From contig JOGW01000007.1 of assembly GCA_000721375.1 (NCBI GenBank), positions 248,001 to 312,000 of the forward strand: a DNA stretch of 64,000 bases, in the 5' to 3' direction. The position numbers and the translations under genes are program-made. The first letter of the stretch is position 1, and every line of letters starts with the position of its first letter. The notes below the pieces were generated by a model. It saw nothing but the letters and a program-made list of their open reading frames with translations. It was not told where the DNA came from and searched no databases. Shown one piece after another: positions 17,598 through 27,774 of this stretch. Origin of the DNA: Streptomyces sp. NRRL B-3428 (lineage in GTDB: Bacteria > Actinomycetota > Actinomycetes > Streptomycetales > Streptomycetaceae).

Positions 17598-17760
17598 GCG
17601 GCTGCTCCGTGATCGACCAACGACGGGCGGATACAGGCCGCAGGACGGACGGACCCACATCACGCACGGCCTTAGCGGCCGCACAGTCTTGATCGGTAAC
17701 GAAGTGAAAAGGTTGTACGCGCGCGACAGCCGAGGCGTGTGCGACACCTCACCTCGATGG

Positions 17761-18991
<1,231 letters not shown>

Positions 18992-19119
18992 GGCTGCGGC
19001 TCCTGGTGAGATGAGGAAGTGTGGGCGCGCGCGGAGTTGCGGTGGTACGCGGAGGAGTCGCCGTCTGCCGTCGCCGCGCCCTGTGCGGGGCGGCTCCCGG
19101 ACCTGTACGGCGGCAGGGG

Positions 19120-19221
19120 TCAGCGTGGACAGATGGCGCTGTTCAGCCTGCACAGGTCGACGTGAAGGCGCGCCACGAGCAGCATGCCCGGCGTCTTGTC
19201 AGTCACGTCGTGTTGAACCAT
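19120..19221 (-). CDS. Cysteine-containing leader peptide upstream of cysO-cysM
   Basis: A 33-residue ORF with the core MLLVARLHVDLCRL followed by NSAICPR. This LHVDLCR...C pattern is shared by short putative leader peptides found before sulfur and cysteine genes in streptomycetes. Both cysteines lie in the second half, as expected if ribosome progress at Cys codons senses cysteine supply. ATG 19221 has no Shine-Dalgarno sequence but a TACGAT -10 box lies six bases upstream, so the mRNA is probably leaderless. The stop is 129 bp before the cysO start, leaving room for an attenuator or a coupling structure. No clear terminator hairpin was found by eye in that gap. Confidence 0.75.
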   Translation of the reverse strand: MVQHDVTDKTPGMLLVARLHVDLCRLNSAICPR

Positions 19222-19227
19222 GCGGTC

Positions 19228-19233
19228 ATCGTA
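19228..19233 (-). promoter_or_regulatory. Putative -10 box of the leader peptide/cysO-cysM transcript
   Basis: TACGAT on the minus strand, six bases before the leader-peptide ATG. The -35 region is weak. Confidence 0.4.
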
Positions 19234-19345
19234 TCGATTCCCCCGGCCGGAATCGGAGTGTGATCTCGAATACCGGACGATTTTCGTCCAGAGAGTGGAC
19301 ACCGCAGCCGAAGGGCGGCCTCGGTGGGGCTCGGCAGGCCCCGTT

Positions 19346-19389
19346 AGCCCTCAGTAGGCCTCGACAGCCAGCCCTCAGTAGGCCTCGAC
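19346..19389. repeat. 24-bp-period duplication of the mec 3' end
   Basis: The 20-mer AGCCCTCAGTAGGCCTCGAC occurs exactly at 19346-19365 and 19370-19389. On the coding strand it holds the last four codons and the TGA stop of mec. Confidence 0.92.
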
Positions 19390-19797
19390 CACCTTCACTT
19401 CTTCCTCCGTGACCTCACCCTCCACGATCCGGTACGAGCGGAACTGGAACTCCCCCGCACCGTCCGCGTCCGCCGTCGAGACGAGCACGTAGTGGGCACC
19501 GGGCTCGTTGGCGTACGTGATGTCCGTGCGCGACGGGTACGCCTCGGTCGCCGTGTGCGAGTGGTAGACGATCACCGGCTCCTCGTCGCGGTCGTCCATC
19601 TCGCGGTAGAGCTTGAGCAGGTCACCCGAGTCGAACTCGTAGAACGTGGGTGAGCGGGCCGCGTTCAGCATGGGGATGAAGCGCTCCGGGCGCCCCTCGC
19701 CGACCGGCCCGGCGACGACCCCACAGGCCTCGTCGGGGTGGTCCTCGCGGGCGTGGGCGACGATCTGGTCGTACAGGCTCTGGGTCAGCGTCAGCAT
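19375..19797 (-). CDS. mec: Mec, JAMM/MPN+ zinc peptidase of the CysO pathway
   Basis: A 140-residue JAB1/MPN+ domain peptidase. The zinc site HSHTATEAYPSRTD gives His80, His82, Ser90 and Asp93 in the HxHx7SxxD pattern, with the catalytic Glu at 23 in PDEACGVVAG. In mycobacteria Mec+ releases cysteine from CysO-cysteine; the CysO tail here suggests it may also trim Ser-Val. ATG 19797 is preferred because a terminator stem covers 19814-19848 and would include the upstream TTG 19815; ATG 19809 is another option. It lies upstream of the leader peptide on the same strand. The end of the gene, with its stop, is duplicated. Confidence 0.92.
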   Translation of the reverse strand: MLTLTQSLYDQIVAHAREDHPDEACGVVAGPVGEGRPERFIPMLNAARSPTFYEFDSGDLLKLYREMDDRDEEPVIVYHSHTATEAYPSRTDITYANEPGAHYVLVSTADADGAGEFQFRSYRIVEGEVTEEEVKVVEAY

Positions 19798-19813
19798 GGG
19801 GCTGAGCATAAGC

Positions 19814-19848
19814 AAGTGGGCCAGGGATCAGAGATCCCTGGCCCACTT
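19814..19848. terminator. Strong hairpin between the permease and mec
   Basis: AAGTGGGCCAGGGATC pairs perfectly (16 bp) across loop AGA. It lies downstream of the permease gene and only 17 bp from the mec start, so the mec promoter must be in or very near it. Confidence 0.82.
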
Positions 19849-19869
19849 AGTGAGACACCACCGTGAGAC

Positions 19870-19903
19870 GGGGACGGCCGCCCGGCAGGAAACGGCCGTC
19901 CCC
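19870..19903. terminator. First terminator after the amino-acid permease
   Basis: GGGGACGGCCG pairs with CGGCCGTCCCC across 12 nt, 19 bp after the permease stop. A second hairpin follows at 19814-19848. Confidence 0.75.
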
Positions 19904-19921
19904 GGTTGTCCCGAGGTGGTG

Positions 19922-21394
19922 CTAGCGCTTGGCGTCCTCGAGCGGCTTGGGGTCCGCTGAGTTTCCGAGGTTCCTGCGCTGGATGAACTGGTAGCCGATG
20001 AAGAGGATCAGGGCCCAGACCGGAGCCGCGTACAGCGAGATCCGCGCGTCCTTGTCGATGCCCATGAGCACGATCACCATGAAGATGAAGCACAGGGCGA
20101 ACCAGCTGGTGAACGGGGCACCAGGGGCCTTGAACGTGGACTGCGGCAGCTCGCCGCGGTCGGCCTTGGCGCGGTAGCGGATCTGGCTGATCAGGATCAT
20201 GATCCAGGCCCACATACCGGAGATGGTCGCGAAGGAGACGACGTAGTTGAACGCCTCGCCCGGCCACTCGTAGTTGATGTAGACGCCGACCAGCATCAGA
20301 CCGGCCGAGACCGAAGTGCCGTACAGCGGAAGGCCGTTCTTCGTCAGCTTGGTGAAGAACTTCGGACCCTGGCCGTTGAGCGCGAGGTCGCGGAGCATAC
20401 GGCCCGTCGAGTACATGCCCGAGTTGCAGGAGGACAGGGCCGCGGTGAGCACCACGAAGTTCACGATGGCGGCGCCGACGCCCAGGCCCATCTTCTCGAA
20501 GGCGGCCACGAACGGGCTGACTCCGGGCTGGAAGTGGGTCCACGGCACGACCGACAGGATCATGATCAGCGCGCCGACGTAGAAGACGGCGATACGCCAC
20601 GGCACGGTGTTGATGGCCTTGGGCAGCACGGTCTTCGGGTCCTTGGACTCGCCCGCGGTCACACCGACCAGCTCGACGGCGAGGAAGGCGAACATGACCA
20701 TCTGCAGGGTCATCAGGGTGGAGCCGATGCCGTTCGGGAAGAAGCCGCCCTGGTTCCAGAGCATGCCGACCGAAGCGGTGTCACCGGCGTCCGAGAAGCC
20801 GATGGTGAGGATGCCGGCGCAGATCAGGATCATGCCGATGATGGCGGTGACCTTGACCATCGAGAACCAGAACTCCAGCTCGCCGAAGAGCTTCACGGAG
20901 ATGAGGTTCGCGCCGAACAGGACCACCGTGAAGATCAGGGCGAACACCCATTGCGGCTGATCGAGCCAGCCGTCGGCGTTCTTGGTCCAGTACTGCATGT
21001 ACTCGGAGGCCGCGGTGACCTCGGTGATGCCGGTGACGACCCAGAACAGCCAGTACGTCCAGCCGGTCACGAAGCCCGCGAACGGACCGATGAACTCACG
21101 TGCGTACTCCGAGAACGAGCCCGACACCGGGCGGTACATGAGGAGTTCGCCGAGCGCGCGCATGATGAAGAAGATCACCAGGCCCGCGATGGCGTACGCG
21201 AGGATCAGGCTGGGGCCCGCCTTGTGGATGCCCTTGCCTGCTCCGAGGAACAGGCCGGTGCCGATGGCACCGCCGATCGCGATCATCTGGATCTGCCGGG
21301 CTCCCAGTCCTCGCTGGTAGCCCTCGGGCGAGGATTCCTCACCGTCCTGCACGGCCTCATTGCCGTCGTTCTTCTCGACCTGCACTGAGGTCAT
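19922..21394 (-). CDS. APC-family amino acid permease
   Basis: A 490-residue transporter of the amino acid transporter (AAT) branch of the APC superfamily. The N-terminal cytosolic part ends in YQRGLGARQIQMIAIGGAIG, followed by GTGLFLGAG (first broken helix) and about twelve membrane helices. The loop RALGELLMYRPVSGSFSEYA (20 residues) is the usual AAT signature. The branch includes GABA, asparagine, proline and aromatic amino acid carriers; the substrate cannot be fixed. ATG 21394 is preceded by GGAGAAAGG. The gene is monocistronic, with a long upstream region and two terminators downstream. Confidence 0.92.
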   Translation of the reverse strand: MTSVQVEKNDGNEAVQDGEESSPEGYQRGLGARQIQMIAIGGAIGTGLFLGAGKGIHKAGPSLILAYAIAGLVIFFIMRALGELLMYRPVSGSFSEYAREFIGPFAGFVTGWTYWLFWVVTGITEVTAASEYMQYWTKNADGWLDQPQWVFALIFTVVLFGANLISVKLFGELEFWFSMVKVTAIIGMILICAGILTIGFSDAGDTASVGMLWNQGGFFPNGIGSTLMTLQMVMFAFLAVELVGVTAGESKDPKTVLPKAINTVPWRIAVFYVGALIMILSVVPWTHFQPGVSPFVAAFEKMGLGVGAAIVNFVVLTAALSSCNSGMYSTGRMLRDLALNGQGPKFFTKLTKNGLPLYGTSVSAGLMLVGVYINYEWPGEAFNYVVSFATISGMWAWIMILISQIRYRAKADRGELPQSTFKAPGAPFTSWFALCFIFMVIVLMGIDKDARISLYAAPVWALILFIGYQFIQRRNLGNSADPKPLEDAKR

Positions 21395-21769
21395 GGTGGT
21401 GCGCCTTTCTCCATGCCGACCCGTGCAGTACGTGCGGTGTACGTGCCCGGATCGGGTCCCGATCCCCCCGGATGTGGATGGAGCCGTTGCCTACCGGCGA
21501 TCCGCCGGTGGGGCGCCCCTGCTCGGAACATGGGTGGCGTCCCGGCAGGTGGTTGGGAACTTTTATCACGCACACAAGTAGGACCAAACAAGACCTTTGT
21601 GGCGGACACCACAGGAAGAAGGGGACATTAGTCCCTGGGAACACCAAAGGGCCGCGGCATGGTGACGCGATCGTTATCCGGATTTGAGCGTCCGCTGAGC
21701 GAACGAAGATCACGTAGGGGTCACGAGCGGAACGTAAGCCTCCGCGGTCGGCGGGGACTGTCCGGCCAC
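21395..21769. other. Intergenic region upstream of the permease
   Basis: No gene is supported in these 375 bases. The short frames here lack codon bias and ribosome sites. Near the permease it holds a 17-bp palindrome at 21449-21465 (GGATCGGG, T, CCCGATCC) and a repeated GTACGTG (about 21429 and 21440), possible operator sequence. The 21550-21620 part is AT-richer than the surroundings and is the likely promoter zone. Confidence 0.5.
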
Positions 21770-22360
21770 CTACGGGAGCAGCGTCTCCACCAACGTCTCC
21801 TGAAGCCCACCGAGCCACAGGTAAGCCATCACCATCGGCTTGCGCTCGTCGGTGTCGGGCAGGCGGTAGAGCAGGTCGGTGTCCTCGTCACTGATCACGT
21901 CGAGCCGTGAGGCGATCGCGAGCCGCAGATCGTTGAGGGCGCCGAGCCATTGCCTGGACTCGTCCGGCGTCAGTTTGAGCACCGCGCCGCCCTCGCCGCC
22001 GAGCGTGAGGGTGTCGAGGGTGCGGATCAGGGCGAGGGCGCTGTCGCGCTTCCCGGCCCGCAGATCGTTCTCGGTGAAACGCCTGAACTCGGCGGAGTAC
22101 GCCTTGAGTTGATCGTCCGGCACGGCCTCGGGATCGCCGTACGCATCGGGGAAGAGCCGCTGCAGCACGGGGTCGGAGGGCGGTTCGCTCGGACCCTCGG
22201 CGAACAGCTCGGCCAGCGGGTCGGCGTTCTGCTCGCCGCCGGGGCCCGGGCCGATCAGCTCCAGGAGCTGTACGGCCAGGGAGCGCAGGATGGAGACCTC
22301 GACCTCGTCGAGCGCGACGGCCGCGCCGCCGCCGGGTACGGATTTGAACATTCCGGCCAT
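21770..22360 (-). CDS. DUF2017 family protein
   Basis: A 196-residue cytosolic protein of DUF2017, a family almost always next to clpS in actinobacteria, as here. Recognisable parts are ALDEVEVSILRSLAVQLLEL near the N-terminus and KPMVMAYLWLGGLQETLVE at the end, with an acidic, mostly helical middle. No catalytic motif is visible. ATG 22360 shares its A with the TGA of clpS, so translation is coupled. A role in Clp-dependent proteolysis is an inference from this conserved pairing. Confidence 0.87.
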   Translation of the reverse strand: MAGMFKSVPGGGAAVALDEVEVSILRSLAVQLLELIGPGPGGEQNADPLAELFAEGPSEPPSDPVLQRLFPDAYGDPEAVPDDQLKAYSAEFRRFTENDLRAGKRDSALALIRTLDTLTLGGEGGAVLKLTPDESRQWLGALNDLRLAIASRLDVISDEDTDLLYRLPDTDERKPMVMAYLWLGGLQETLVETLLP

Positions 22361-22680
22361 CAGTTGCGGTCCTGACTCAGCGTCGCCCACAGGCCGTAGC
22401 CGTGCATCGCCTGCACATCGCGCTCCATCTCCTCGCGGGTGCCGCTGGAGACGACGGCGCGGCCCTTGTGGTGGACGTCCATCATCAGCTTGTGGGCCTT
22501 GTCCTTGGAGTAGCCGAAGTAGGCCTGGAAGACGTAGGTCACGTAGCTCATCAGGTTCACGGGGTCGTTGTGCACGATCGTGACCCAGGGAACGTCGGGC
22601 TCGACCACCGCCTTGATCTCATCGGCGGGGTTGGTCATCTCTGCGGGAGCCACGTCCGGAGCCACACTCACTCGTCCCAT
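22360..22680 (-). CDS. clpS: ATP-dependent Clp protease adaptor ClpS
   Basis: A 106-residue adaptor that delivers N-degron substrates to the ClpC/ClpA unfoldase. The signature [19 protein letters not shown] and later [14 protein letters not shown] are intact. Asn and Asp of HNDPVN, and the Met/His of the helix, form the N-degron pocket in characterised homologues. ATG 22680 is taken as the start; an in-frame ATG 14 codons later is possible. It overlaps the DUF2017 gene by one base and diverges from pncB. Confidence 0.94.
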   Translation of the reverse strand: MGRVSVAPDVAPAEMTNPADEIKAVVEPDVPWVTIVHNDPVNLMSYVTYVFQAYFGYSKDKAHKLMMDVHHKGRAVVSSGTREEMERDVQAMHGYGLWATLSQDRN

Positions 22681-22808
22681 GCTGCCACGTCTGGTTGTGC
22701 CGCGCGGGGCGGGCCCATTCCGTTCCCGGGAGCCCCCTACTTCAGGGCGGCCCGCGAATGGACGAATTGAAATCGTCAGAGTGACGAGATGGGAGTACGA
22801 TCCGGCAT

Positions 22809-24137
22809 ATGAACACAGCGGACCTTGGACTGCCGGTGGATGTTCCCTCGACGGCACTCTTCACCGACATGTACGAGCTGACGATGCTGCAGGCCGCCCT
22901 GAAGGCCGGTACGGCCGAGCGGCGATCGGTCTTCGAGGCGTTCACGCGGCGGCTGCCCGAGGGGCGGCGCTACGGCGTGGTCGCGGGGACGGGGCGCGTG
23001 CTCGACGCCGTGGAGAACTTCCGGTTCGACGCGGGGGTCCTGAACTTCCTGCGCGAGCGGAAGGTCGTCGACGAGCCGACCCTCGAATGGCTCGCCGACT
23101 ACCGCTTCACCGGTGACATCTGGGGCTATCCCGAGGGCGAGGTGTACTTCCCGGGCTCGCCGATCCTGCGGGTGGAGGGCACCTTCGCCGAGTGCGTGCT
23201 GCTCGAGACCGTGATCCTGTCGATCCTCAACCACGACTCCGCGATCGCCGCGGCCGCGTCAAGGATGTCCGCGGCGGCCGGTGAGCGGGCCCTGATCGAG
23301 ATGGGCGCACGCCGTACGCACGAGCTCGCCGCCGTGGCCGCCTCGCGCGCCGCGTACGTCGGCGGGTTCAACTCGACCTCCGACCTGGCGGCCGGCTTCC
23401 GCTACGGGATCCCCACCGTCGGCACCTCCGCGCACGCCTTCACGCTGCTCCACGACAACGAGCGCGACGCCTTCACCGCCCAGGTGGACTCGCTGGGGCG
23501 CGGCACCACACTGCTCGTCGACACCTACGACGTGACCGAGGCCGTGCGCCTGGCCGTCGAGGTGGCCGGGCCCGAGCTCGGGGCCGTCCGGATCGACTCC
23601 GGTGACCTGCTGCTCGTCGCCCACCGGGTGCGCCAGCAGCTCGACGAGCTCGGTGCCGCCCGTACGAAGATCGTGGTCACCAGCGATCTCGACGAGTACG
23701 CGATCGCCTCGCTTGCCGCCGCGCCCGTGGACGCCTACGGCGTCGGCACCCAGCTCGTGACCGGCTCCGGGCACCCGACCTGCTCGATGGTCTACAAGCT
23801 GGTCGCGCGCGCCGAGTCCGCCGACCTCGGCGCCCCGCTCCTGCCCGTGGCCAAGAAGTCGCTGGGCGCCAAGTCCTCGATGGGCGGCCGCAAATGGGCC
23901 GCGCGCCGGGCGGACGAGGACGGGGTAGCCGAGGCCGAGGTGATCGGCACGGGCCCGGTGCCCGCCGGGCTCGTCGACCGTCAGCTGCAGGTCGAGCTGG
24001 TCAAGGGCGGCGAGGTCGTGGGGCGCGAGCCGCTCGATGTCGTACGCGACCGGCATGCCGCCGCCCGCGCGGAACTGCCGCTCTCGGCGACCCAGCTGTC
24101 GCGTGGTGAGGCGGTCATTCCCACCGAGTACGTGTGA
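22809..24137 (+). CDS. pncB: Nicotinate phosphoribosyltransferase
   Basis: A 442-residue enzyme of NAD salvage that joins nicotinate to PRPP with ATP. Family blocks include [15 protein letters not shown] at the N-terminus, [15 protein letters not shown], the active-site region [14 protein letters not shown] with the phospho-accepting His, [13 protein letters not shown], and [13 protein letters not shown]. The pncA gene lies 128 bp downstream in the same direction, so the pair converts nicotinamide to nicotinate mononucleotide. A TACGAT box lies 7 bp before the ATG and no strong ribosome site is seen, so the mRNA may be leaderless. Confidence 0.95.
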   Translation: MNTADLGLPVDVPSTALFTDMYELTMLQAALKAGTAERRSVFEAFTRRLPEGRRYGVVAGTGRVLDAVENFRFDAGVLNFLRERKVVDEPTLEWLADYRFTGDIWGYPEGEVYFPGSPILRVEGTFAECVLLETVILSILNHDSAIAAAASRMSAAAGERALIEMGARRTHELAAVAASRAAYVGGFNSTSDLAAGFRYGIPTVGTSAHAFTLLHDNERDAFTAQVDSLGRGTTLLVDTYDVTEAVRLAVEVAGPELGAVRIDSGDLLLVAHRVRQQLDELGAARTKIVVTSDLDEYAIASLAAAPVDAYGVGTQLVTGSGHPTCSMVYKLVARAESADLGAPLLPVAKKSLGAKSSMGGRKWAARRADEDGVAEAEVIGTGPVPAGLVDRQLQVELVKGGEVVGREPLDVVRDRHAAARAELPLSATQLSRGEAVIPTEYV

Positions 24138-24265
24138 ACGACAACCGACTCTGAGGGCTCTTATCCCCAAACGCCCTCTCCCGCAACGGACTTGAAGTCT
24201 CTACGCTCGGTCGAAACGGCCGAGCCTCGACCGCCTCCCGAACCAAAGGACCGAAGGGCTAGCTC

Positions 24266-24853
24266 ATGCGCCGCGCCTTGATCGTCGTGGATGTGCAGAA
24301 CGACTTCTGCGAGGGCGGCAGCCTCGCCGTGGCCGGTGGTGCGGACGTGGCCGCCGCGATCACCGATCTGATCGGCCAGGCCGGCGGCGCCTGCTACCAG
24401 CACGTGGTGGCCACCCGCGACCACCACATCGAGCCGGGCGGTCACTTCTCCGAGCACCCCGACTTCCACGGCTCCTGGCCGGCGCACTGCGTGGCCGGCA
24501 CCGAGGGCGTGGGCTTCCATCCGAACTTCGCGCCCGCCGTGGCCTCCGGCGCCGTCGACGCCGTCTTCGACAAGGGCGCGTACGCGGCCGCGTACAGCGG
24601 TTTCGAGGGCGCCGACGAGAACGGGATGGCGCTCGCCGAGTGGCTGCGGGCCCGGGAGGTGACCGAGGTGGACGTGGTCGGGATCGCCACGGACCACTGT
24701 GTACGGGCCACCGCCCTGGACGCCGCGAGGGAAGGTTTCCGCACGCAGGTGCTCCTGGACCTCACGGCCGGGGTCGCGAAGGACACCACGGAGCGGGCCC
24801 TGGAGGAGCTGCGGGCGGCGGGCGTGGAGCTGTCGGGCAAGCCGGTCGTCTGA
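24266..24853 (+). CDS. pncA: Nicotinamidase (isochorismatase family)
   Basis: A 195-residue cysteine hydrolase. The catalytic triad is Asp9 (LIVVDVQNDF), Lys103 (FDKGAYAAAYSGF) and Cys145 (GIATDHCVRAT). Metal ligands are Asp52, His54 and His60 in RDHHIEPGGH, so this is the nicotinamidase branch rather than isochorismatase. It deamidates nicotinamide to nicotinate, the substrate of the upstream pncB product. The start ATG 24266 is preceded by GAAGGG. It converges on a small unknown gene 39 bp downstream. Confidence 0.94.
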   Translation: MRRALIVVDVQNDFCEGGSLAVAGGADVAAAITDLIGQAGGACYQHVVATRDHHIEPGGHFSEHPDFHGSWPAHCVAGTEGVGFHPNFAPAVASGAVDAVFDKGAYAAAYSGFEGADENGMALAEWLRAREVTEVDVVGIATDHCVRATALDAAREGFRTQVLLDLTAGVAKDTTERALEELRAAGVELSGKPVV

Positions 24854-24892
24854 GGCCGGCCACACCCCTCGTACACCCCCAGGGCGTGCGGG

Positions 24893-25228
24893 CTACACCA
24901 CGTACGACCTCGCAGCCGGCGCCATCGTGCGGAGCAGCGCCCTGATCGGGTGCCACAGCTCGGCGGCGGTGTCGGGCGCGCCTCGCCATATCAGGCCGTC
25001 CGGATGGTGCAGGACGGCCGTGATCTCGTCGGGCGTCGGCGGCGCCGCGTTCCCCCGCAGGTAGACGGCGCGCAGCCCCAGGTTGCGCAGCCGGGTCAGG
25101 GCCCGGGCGCGGTTCGCCGCGTGCACGACCACGCGCACCCCCGGAGCCCCGTCAGGGCATGGGTTCGGCAGGTCCAGGGCGACGACCACATCGCCGCCGG
25201 GCAGTCTGCAGAAACCTCCACCAGCCAT
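24893..25228 (-). CDS. Small conserved-looking protein, unknown function
   Basis: A 111-residue protein starting at ATG 25228 behind GGGGGAG. An earlier in-frame ATG would lie before that site and is less likely. The sequence is GC3-biased with a beta-alpha pattern: DVVVALDLPNPCPDG, GVRVVVHAANRARALTRLRN, GLRAVYLRGNAAPP, EITAVLHHPDGLIWRG. I do not recognise the family. It has no signal peptide or membrane helix, so it should be cytosolic. It runs in the same direction as the M6 protease downstream of it is not: that gene ends before it starts upstream, beyond a hairpin at 25290-25325. Confidence 0.7.
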   Translation of the reverse strand: MAGGGFCRLPGGDVVVALDLPNPCPDGAPGVRVVVHAANRARALTRLRNLGLRAVYLRGNAAPPTPDEITAVLHHPDGLIWRGAPDTAAELWHPIRALLRTMAPAARSYVV

Positions 25229-25289
25229 TCGTTTCACTCCCCCGTGAGACGTCATGTCAATAAGAAATCCACAGCAGGCACATAAGCAC

Positions 25290-25325
25290 GTTCGGCCGCC
25301 GCCCGCTAGAGGGCGACGGCCGAAC
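25290..25325. terminator. Terminator downstream of the M6 protease
   Basis: GTTCGGCCGCCGCCC pairs with GGGCGACGGCCGAAC with one mismatch across a 6-nt loop, 25 bp after the protease stop. Confidence 0.75.
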
Positions 25326-25350
25326 ACTGCTTGACCTGCGGTTTAACGGA

Positions 25351-27774
25351 TTACTTCGAGGAAGGGCCGACCTTCACGGTCATCGTCGTGCCGCTCAGCG
25401 GCTGGTCGACGATCGTGATCTTCGTGTTGGTGTCAGTGATCTTGACACCGCCGAAGGGGTTCGCCTCGTCGTAGTAGCTGTTGCGCCCGTCGTCGAAGAC
25501 CGGGTTGCCCAGCTTCCACTTCACCGGCGCCGCGACACCGTTGCGGTGCAGCGTGAAGCCCTGCGTCGGGAACCAGCTGAACGTCGAGTCGTACGACTGG
25601 ATGCGGTTGCGCATCAGGTCGTTGCCCGGCGTGGTGTCCAGGTCCTGGGTCCAGCGCTCGGCCTTCGGGTGCGCGTCCACCGGAAGGACCAGGCCCTCAC
25701 CGGGGTGCTGCGAGGTGTTGTTGTCGGGCTGCGAGGTGTCCCACTTCCAGATCAACAGACCCTTCTGGTAGGGGAAGTGCTCGACCCAGTTGTCGCGCGT
25801 GGACGCCCAGCCGAAGTTGTACGGACCCGTCTTGAGGGTCTTGTCGTACGACACGTACTGGCGGTTCTCGGCGATGTAGAACTGGTCGTACTCGTCGGTG
25901 ATCGACTCACCGACGCGCGAGAAGCCCTTGGGCGTCCAGCCGTTGTCGTCACCCTCGGCGCCGTCCGTGAACAGGGCGGTGCCGTCGGCCACGACGGAGA
26001 TGTCGTCGGCCGCGAAGCCGACCATGTTGACGCCGCCGTCCGTCTGGTAGCGGAAGCGCAGGTCGACCTTCTTGCCCGCGTAGGCGTCGAGCGAGTACAC
26101 GAGCTTCTTGTACGCACCCGAGGCACCGGTCAGCGACGGGGAGCCGGCGGCGTCCTTCGGCAGCGCGGCGCCGTCGGCCGTACCGTCCAGGGCCGTGTAG
26201 GTGGCACCACCGTCGGTGGAGACCTCGGCGTACAGGTAGTCGTACTCCGCCTCGATGTCCCACCAGCCCGAAAGCTCAAGGCTCGCCTTGGACTTGCCGG
26301 TCAGGTCGACCGAACGGGTCAGGGTGTTCTTGAGGTCGTCACCACGACCGGACCACCACTGCTTGGCACCCGCCGCCGGCTTCGTGATCGGCGTCGTGAG
26401 CTCCTTCTTCGGCAGCTCGACGACCAGCGCCTGCGGGTTCTTGGTGTTGTACTCGGCCACACCCAGCTTGTGCGTGGACTTCGTGCCCGCCTTGGCGGTC
26501 TCGTAGTCCAGCCAGCCCAGCTGCAGCTTGTCCCAGGCGGTCATGTCGCCCGGCAGGTCGCCGATCGAGTCCTCGCCCTTGCCGAGCCAGGAACCCGAGG
26601 ACATCAGCGTCCAGTACGCGGTGGAGTTCTCGCCGCCACCGGAGGTGTCGTAGAGGTCCGGCAGACCGAGGTCGTGGCCGTACTCGTGCGCGAAGACGCC
26701 GAGGCCGCCGTTCTCGGGCTGGGCGGTGTAGTCGCCGACCCAGATACCGGTGGAGCCGATCTGCGTGCCGCCGGCCTTGTTGTTGTCCGGGCCGGTCTTG
26801 CCGGCGCTCGTGCCGTAGGCGTACCAGCGGTGCGCCCAGATGGCGTTGGTGCCCTCGGCGCCGCCGCCCGCGGACTCGTCCTCGCCGGCGTGCACGATCT
26901 GGAAGTGATCGATGTAGCCGTCGGGCTCGTTGAAGTTGCCGTCGGCGTCGAAGTCGTAGCGGTCCCACTGGTCGTACTCGGCCAGCAGGGCCTTGATCTC
27001 GGCGTCGGTCTTGCCCGCGGCCTTCTGCTGCTCGGCCCAGGCGTTGGTGCCGTCGCGGACGACGTCCCAGACGCTGGCGCAGTTGGTGGAGCCGCAGTAG
27101 TTGGACCCGTAACGGGCCTCGTTGTACTCGACCTTGACCCAGTCGGAGACCTGGCCGTCGACCGAGTAGCGTCCCGAGGACTGCTTCTCGTAGTACTTCT
27201 TGACCGACTCCTTCTCCTTGTCGGTCGCGAAGTACAGGTCCTGGTAGTGCTCCCGGTTGAAGTCCGGGATCCAGTCCGTGGAGTTGTCGTTCGCACGGTC
27301 CGGCTTGGCGATCTTGTTGTGCAGCGGTCCGGGCGTACCGCCGAACTTCTTCACCGGGGGCTTGGGACCCTCGCCGTCCGGGTCGAACATCGTGGTGTCG
27401 TCGACCTTGTCGCCGAACTCCACGAGGATCGTGAAGATCTTGTCCGTCTTCTCGCGGCCGAGCTCGACGTACTTGCCGTTGTCGAGTTTCACGACGTTGG
27501 AAGCGCCGCGCTTCTCGGTCTTGGCGTCGCCGGTGACGACCTCCTGCAGGGCGGCTTGGCGCTCCGCTGCCTGCTGCTCGCTGAACGGGCCCTTGAGGTC
27601 GTGCTCGACATCGCCCTTGCCCGGCGCGGGGTCCTGCCGCTCCGCGCCCGACGGGGCGCTCGGCACAGGGCTCTCGGCCTGCGCGGTGCCGTAGGTCATG
27701 GCGCCGGTGGCGGCCAGGACGACGGCTACGGACAGCGCGCGTATGGAACGGCGTCTGCCTGACTGACTGTTCAC
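25351..27774 (-). CDS. Secreted M6 family metalloprotease (immune inhibitor A-like)
   Basis: An 807-residue exported zinc protease. The signal peptide (SGRRRSIRALSVAVVLAATG, cleavage near TAQA) leads to a propeptide of about 80 residues. The catalytic domain has HEYGH at 363-367 (zinc ligands His363 and His367, general base Glu364), followed by LGLPDLYDTSG and a Met-turn-like YWTLMSSGSW. A large C-terminal part holds jelly-roll segments (SWWDIEAEYDYLYAEVSTDG in outline; VNMVGFAADDISVV) of the immune inhibitor A type. GTG 27774 is chosen: GGAGGA precedes it and the signal peptide begins there. It is probably used for extracellular protein degradation. Confidence 0.93.
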   Translation of the reverse strand: MNSQSGRRRSIRALSVAVVLAATGAMTYGTAQAESPVPSAPSGAERQDPAPGKGDVEHDLKGPFSEQQAAERQAALQEVVTGDAKTEKRGASNVVKLDNGKYVELGREKTDKIFTILVEFGDKVDDTTMFDPDGEGPKPPVKKFGGTPGPLHNKIAKPDRANDNSTDWIPDFNREHYQDLYFATDKEKESVKKYYEKQSSGRYSVDGQVSDWVKVEYNEARYGSNYCGSTNCASVWDVVRDGTNAWAEQQKAAGKTDAEIKALLAEYDQWDRYDFDADGNFNEPDGYIDHFQIVHAGEDESAGGGAEGTNAIWAHRWYAYGTSAGKTGPDNNKAGGTQIGSTGIWVGDYTAQPENGGLGVFAHEYGHDLGLPDLYDTSGGGENSTAYWTLMSSGSWLGKGEDSIGDLPGDMTAWDKLQLGWLDYETAKAGTKSTHKLGVAEYNTKNPQALVVELPKKELTTPITKPAAGAKQWWSGRGDDLKNTLTRSVDLTGKSKASLELSGWWDIEAEYDYLYAEVSTDGGATYTALDGTADGAALPKDAAGSPSLTGASGAYKKLVYSLDAYAGKKVDLRFRYQTDGGVNMVGFAADDISVVADGTALFTDGAEGDDNGWTPKGFSRVGESITDEYDQFYIAENRQYVSYDKTLKTGPYNFGWASTRDNWVEHFPYQKGLLIWKWDTSQPDNNTSQHPGEGLVLPVDAHPKAERWTQDLDTTPGNDLMRNRIQSYDSTFSWFPTQGFTLHRNGVAAPVKWKLGNPVFDDGRNSYYDEANPFGGVKITDTNTKITIVDQPLSGTTMTVKVGPSSK

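Noticed and set aside
25546..27762. A 738-codon open frame antisense to the M6 protease
   Set aside because: It is the mirror of a well-supported zinc protease with a signal peptide and HExxH site. Its translation is Leu/Arg/Val/Gly-rich without any domain, as expected from high third-position GC.
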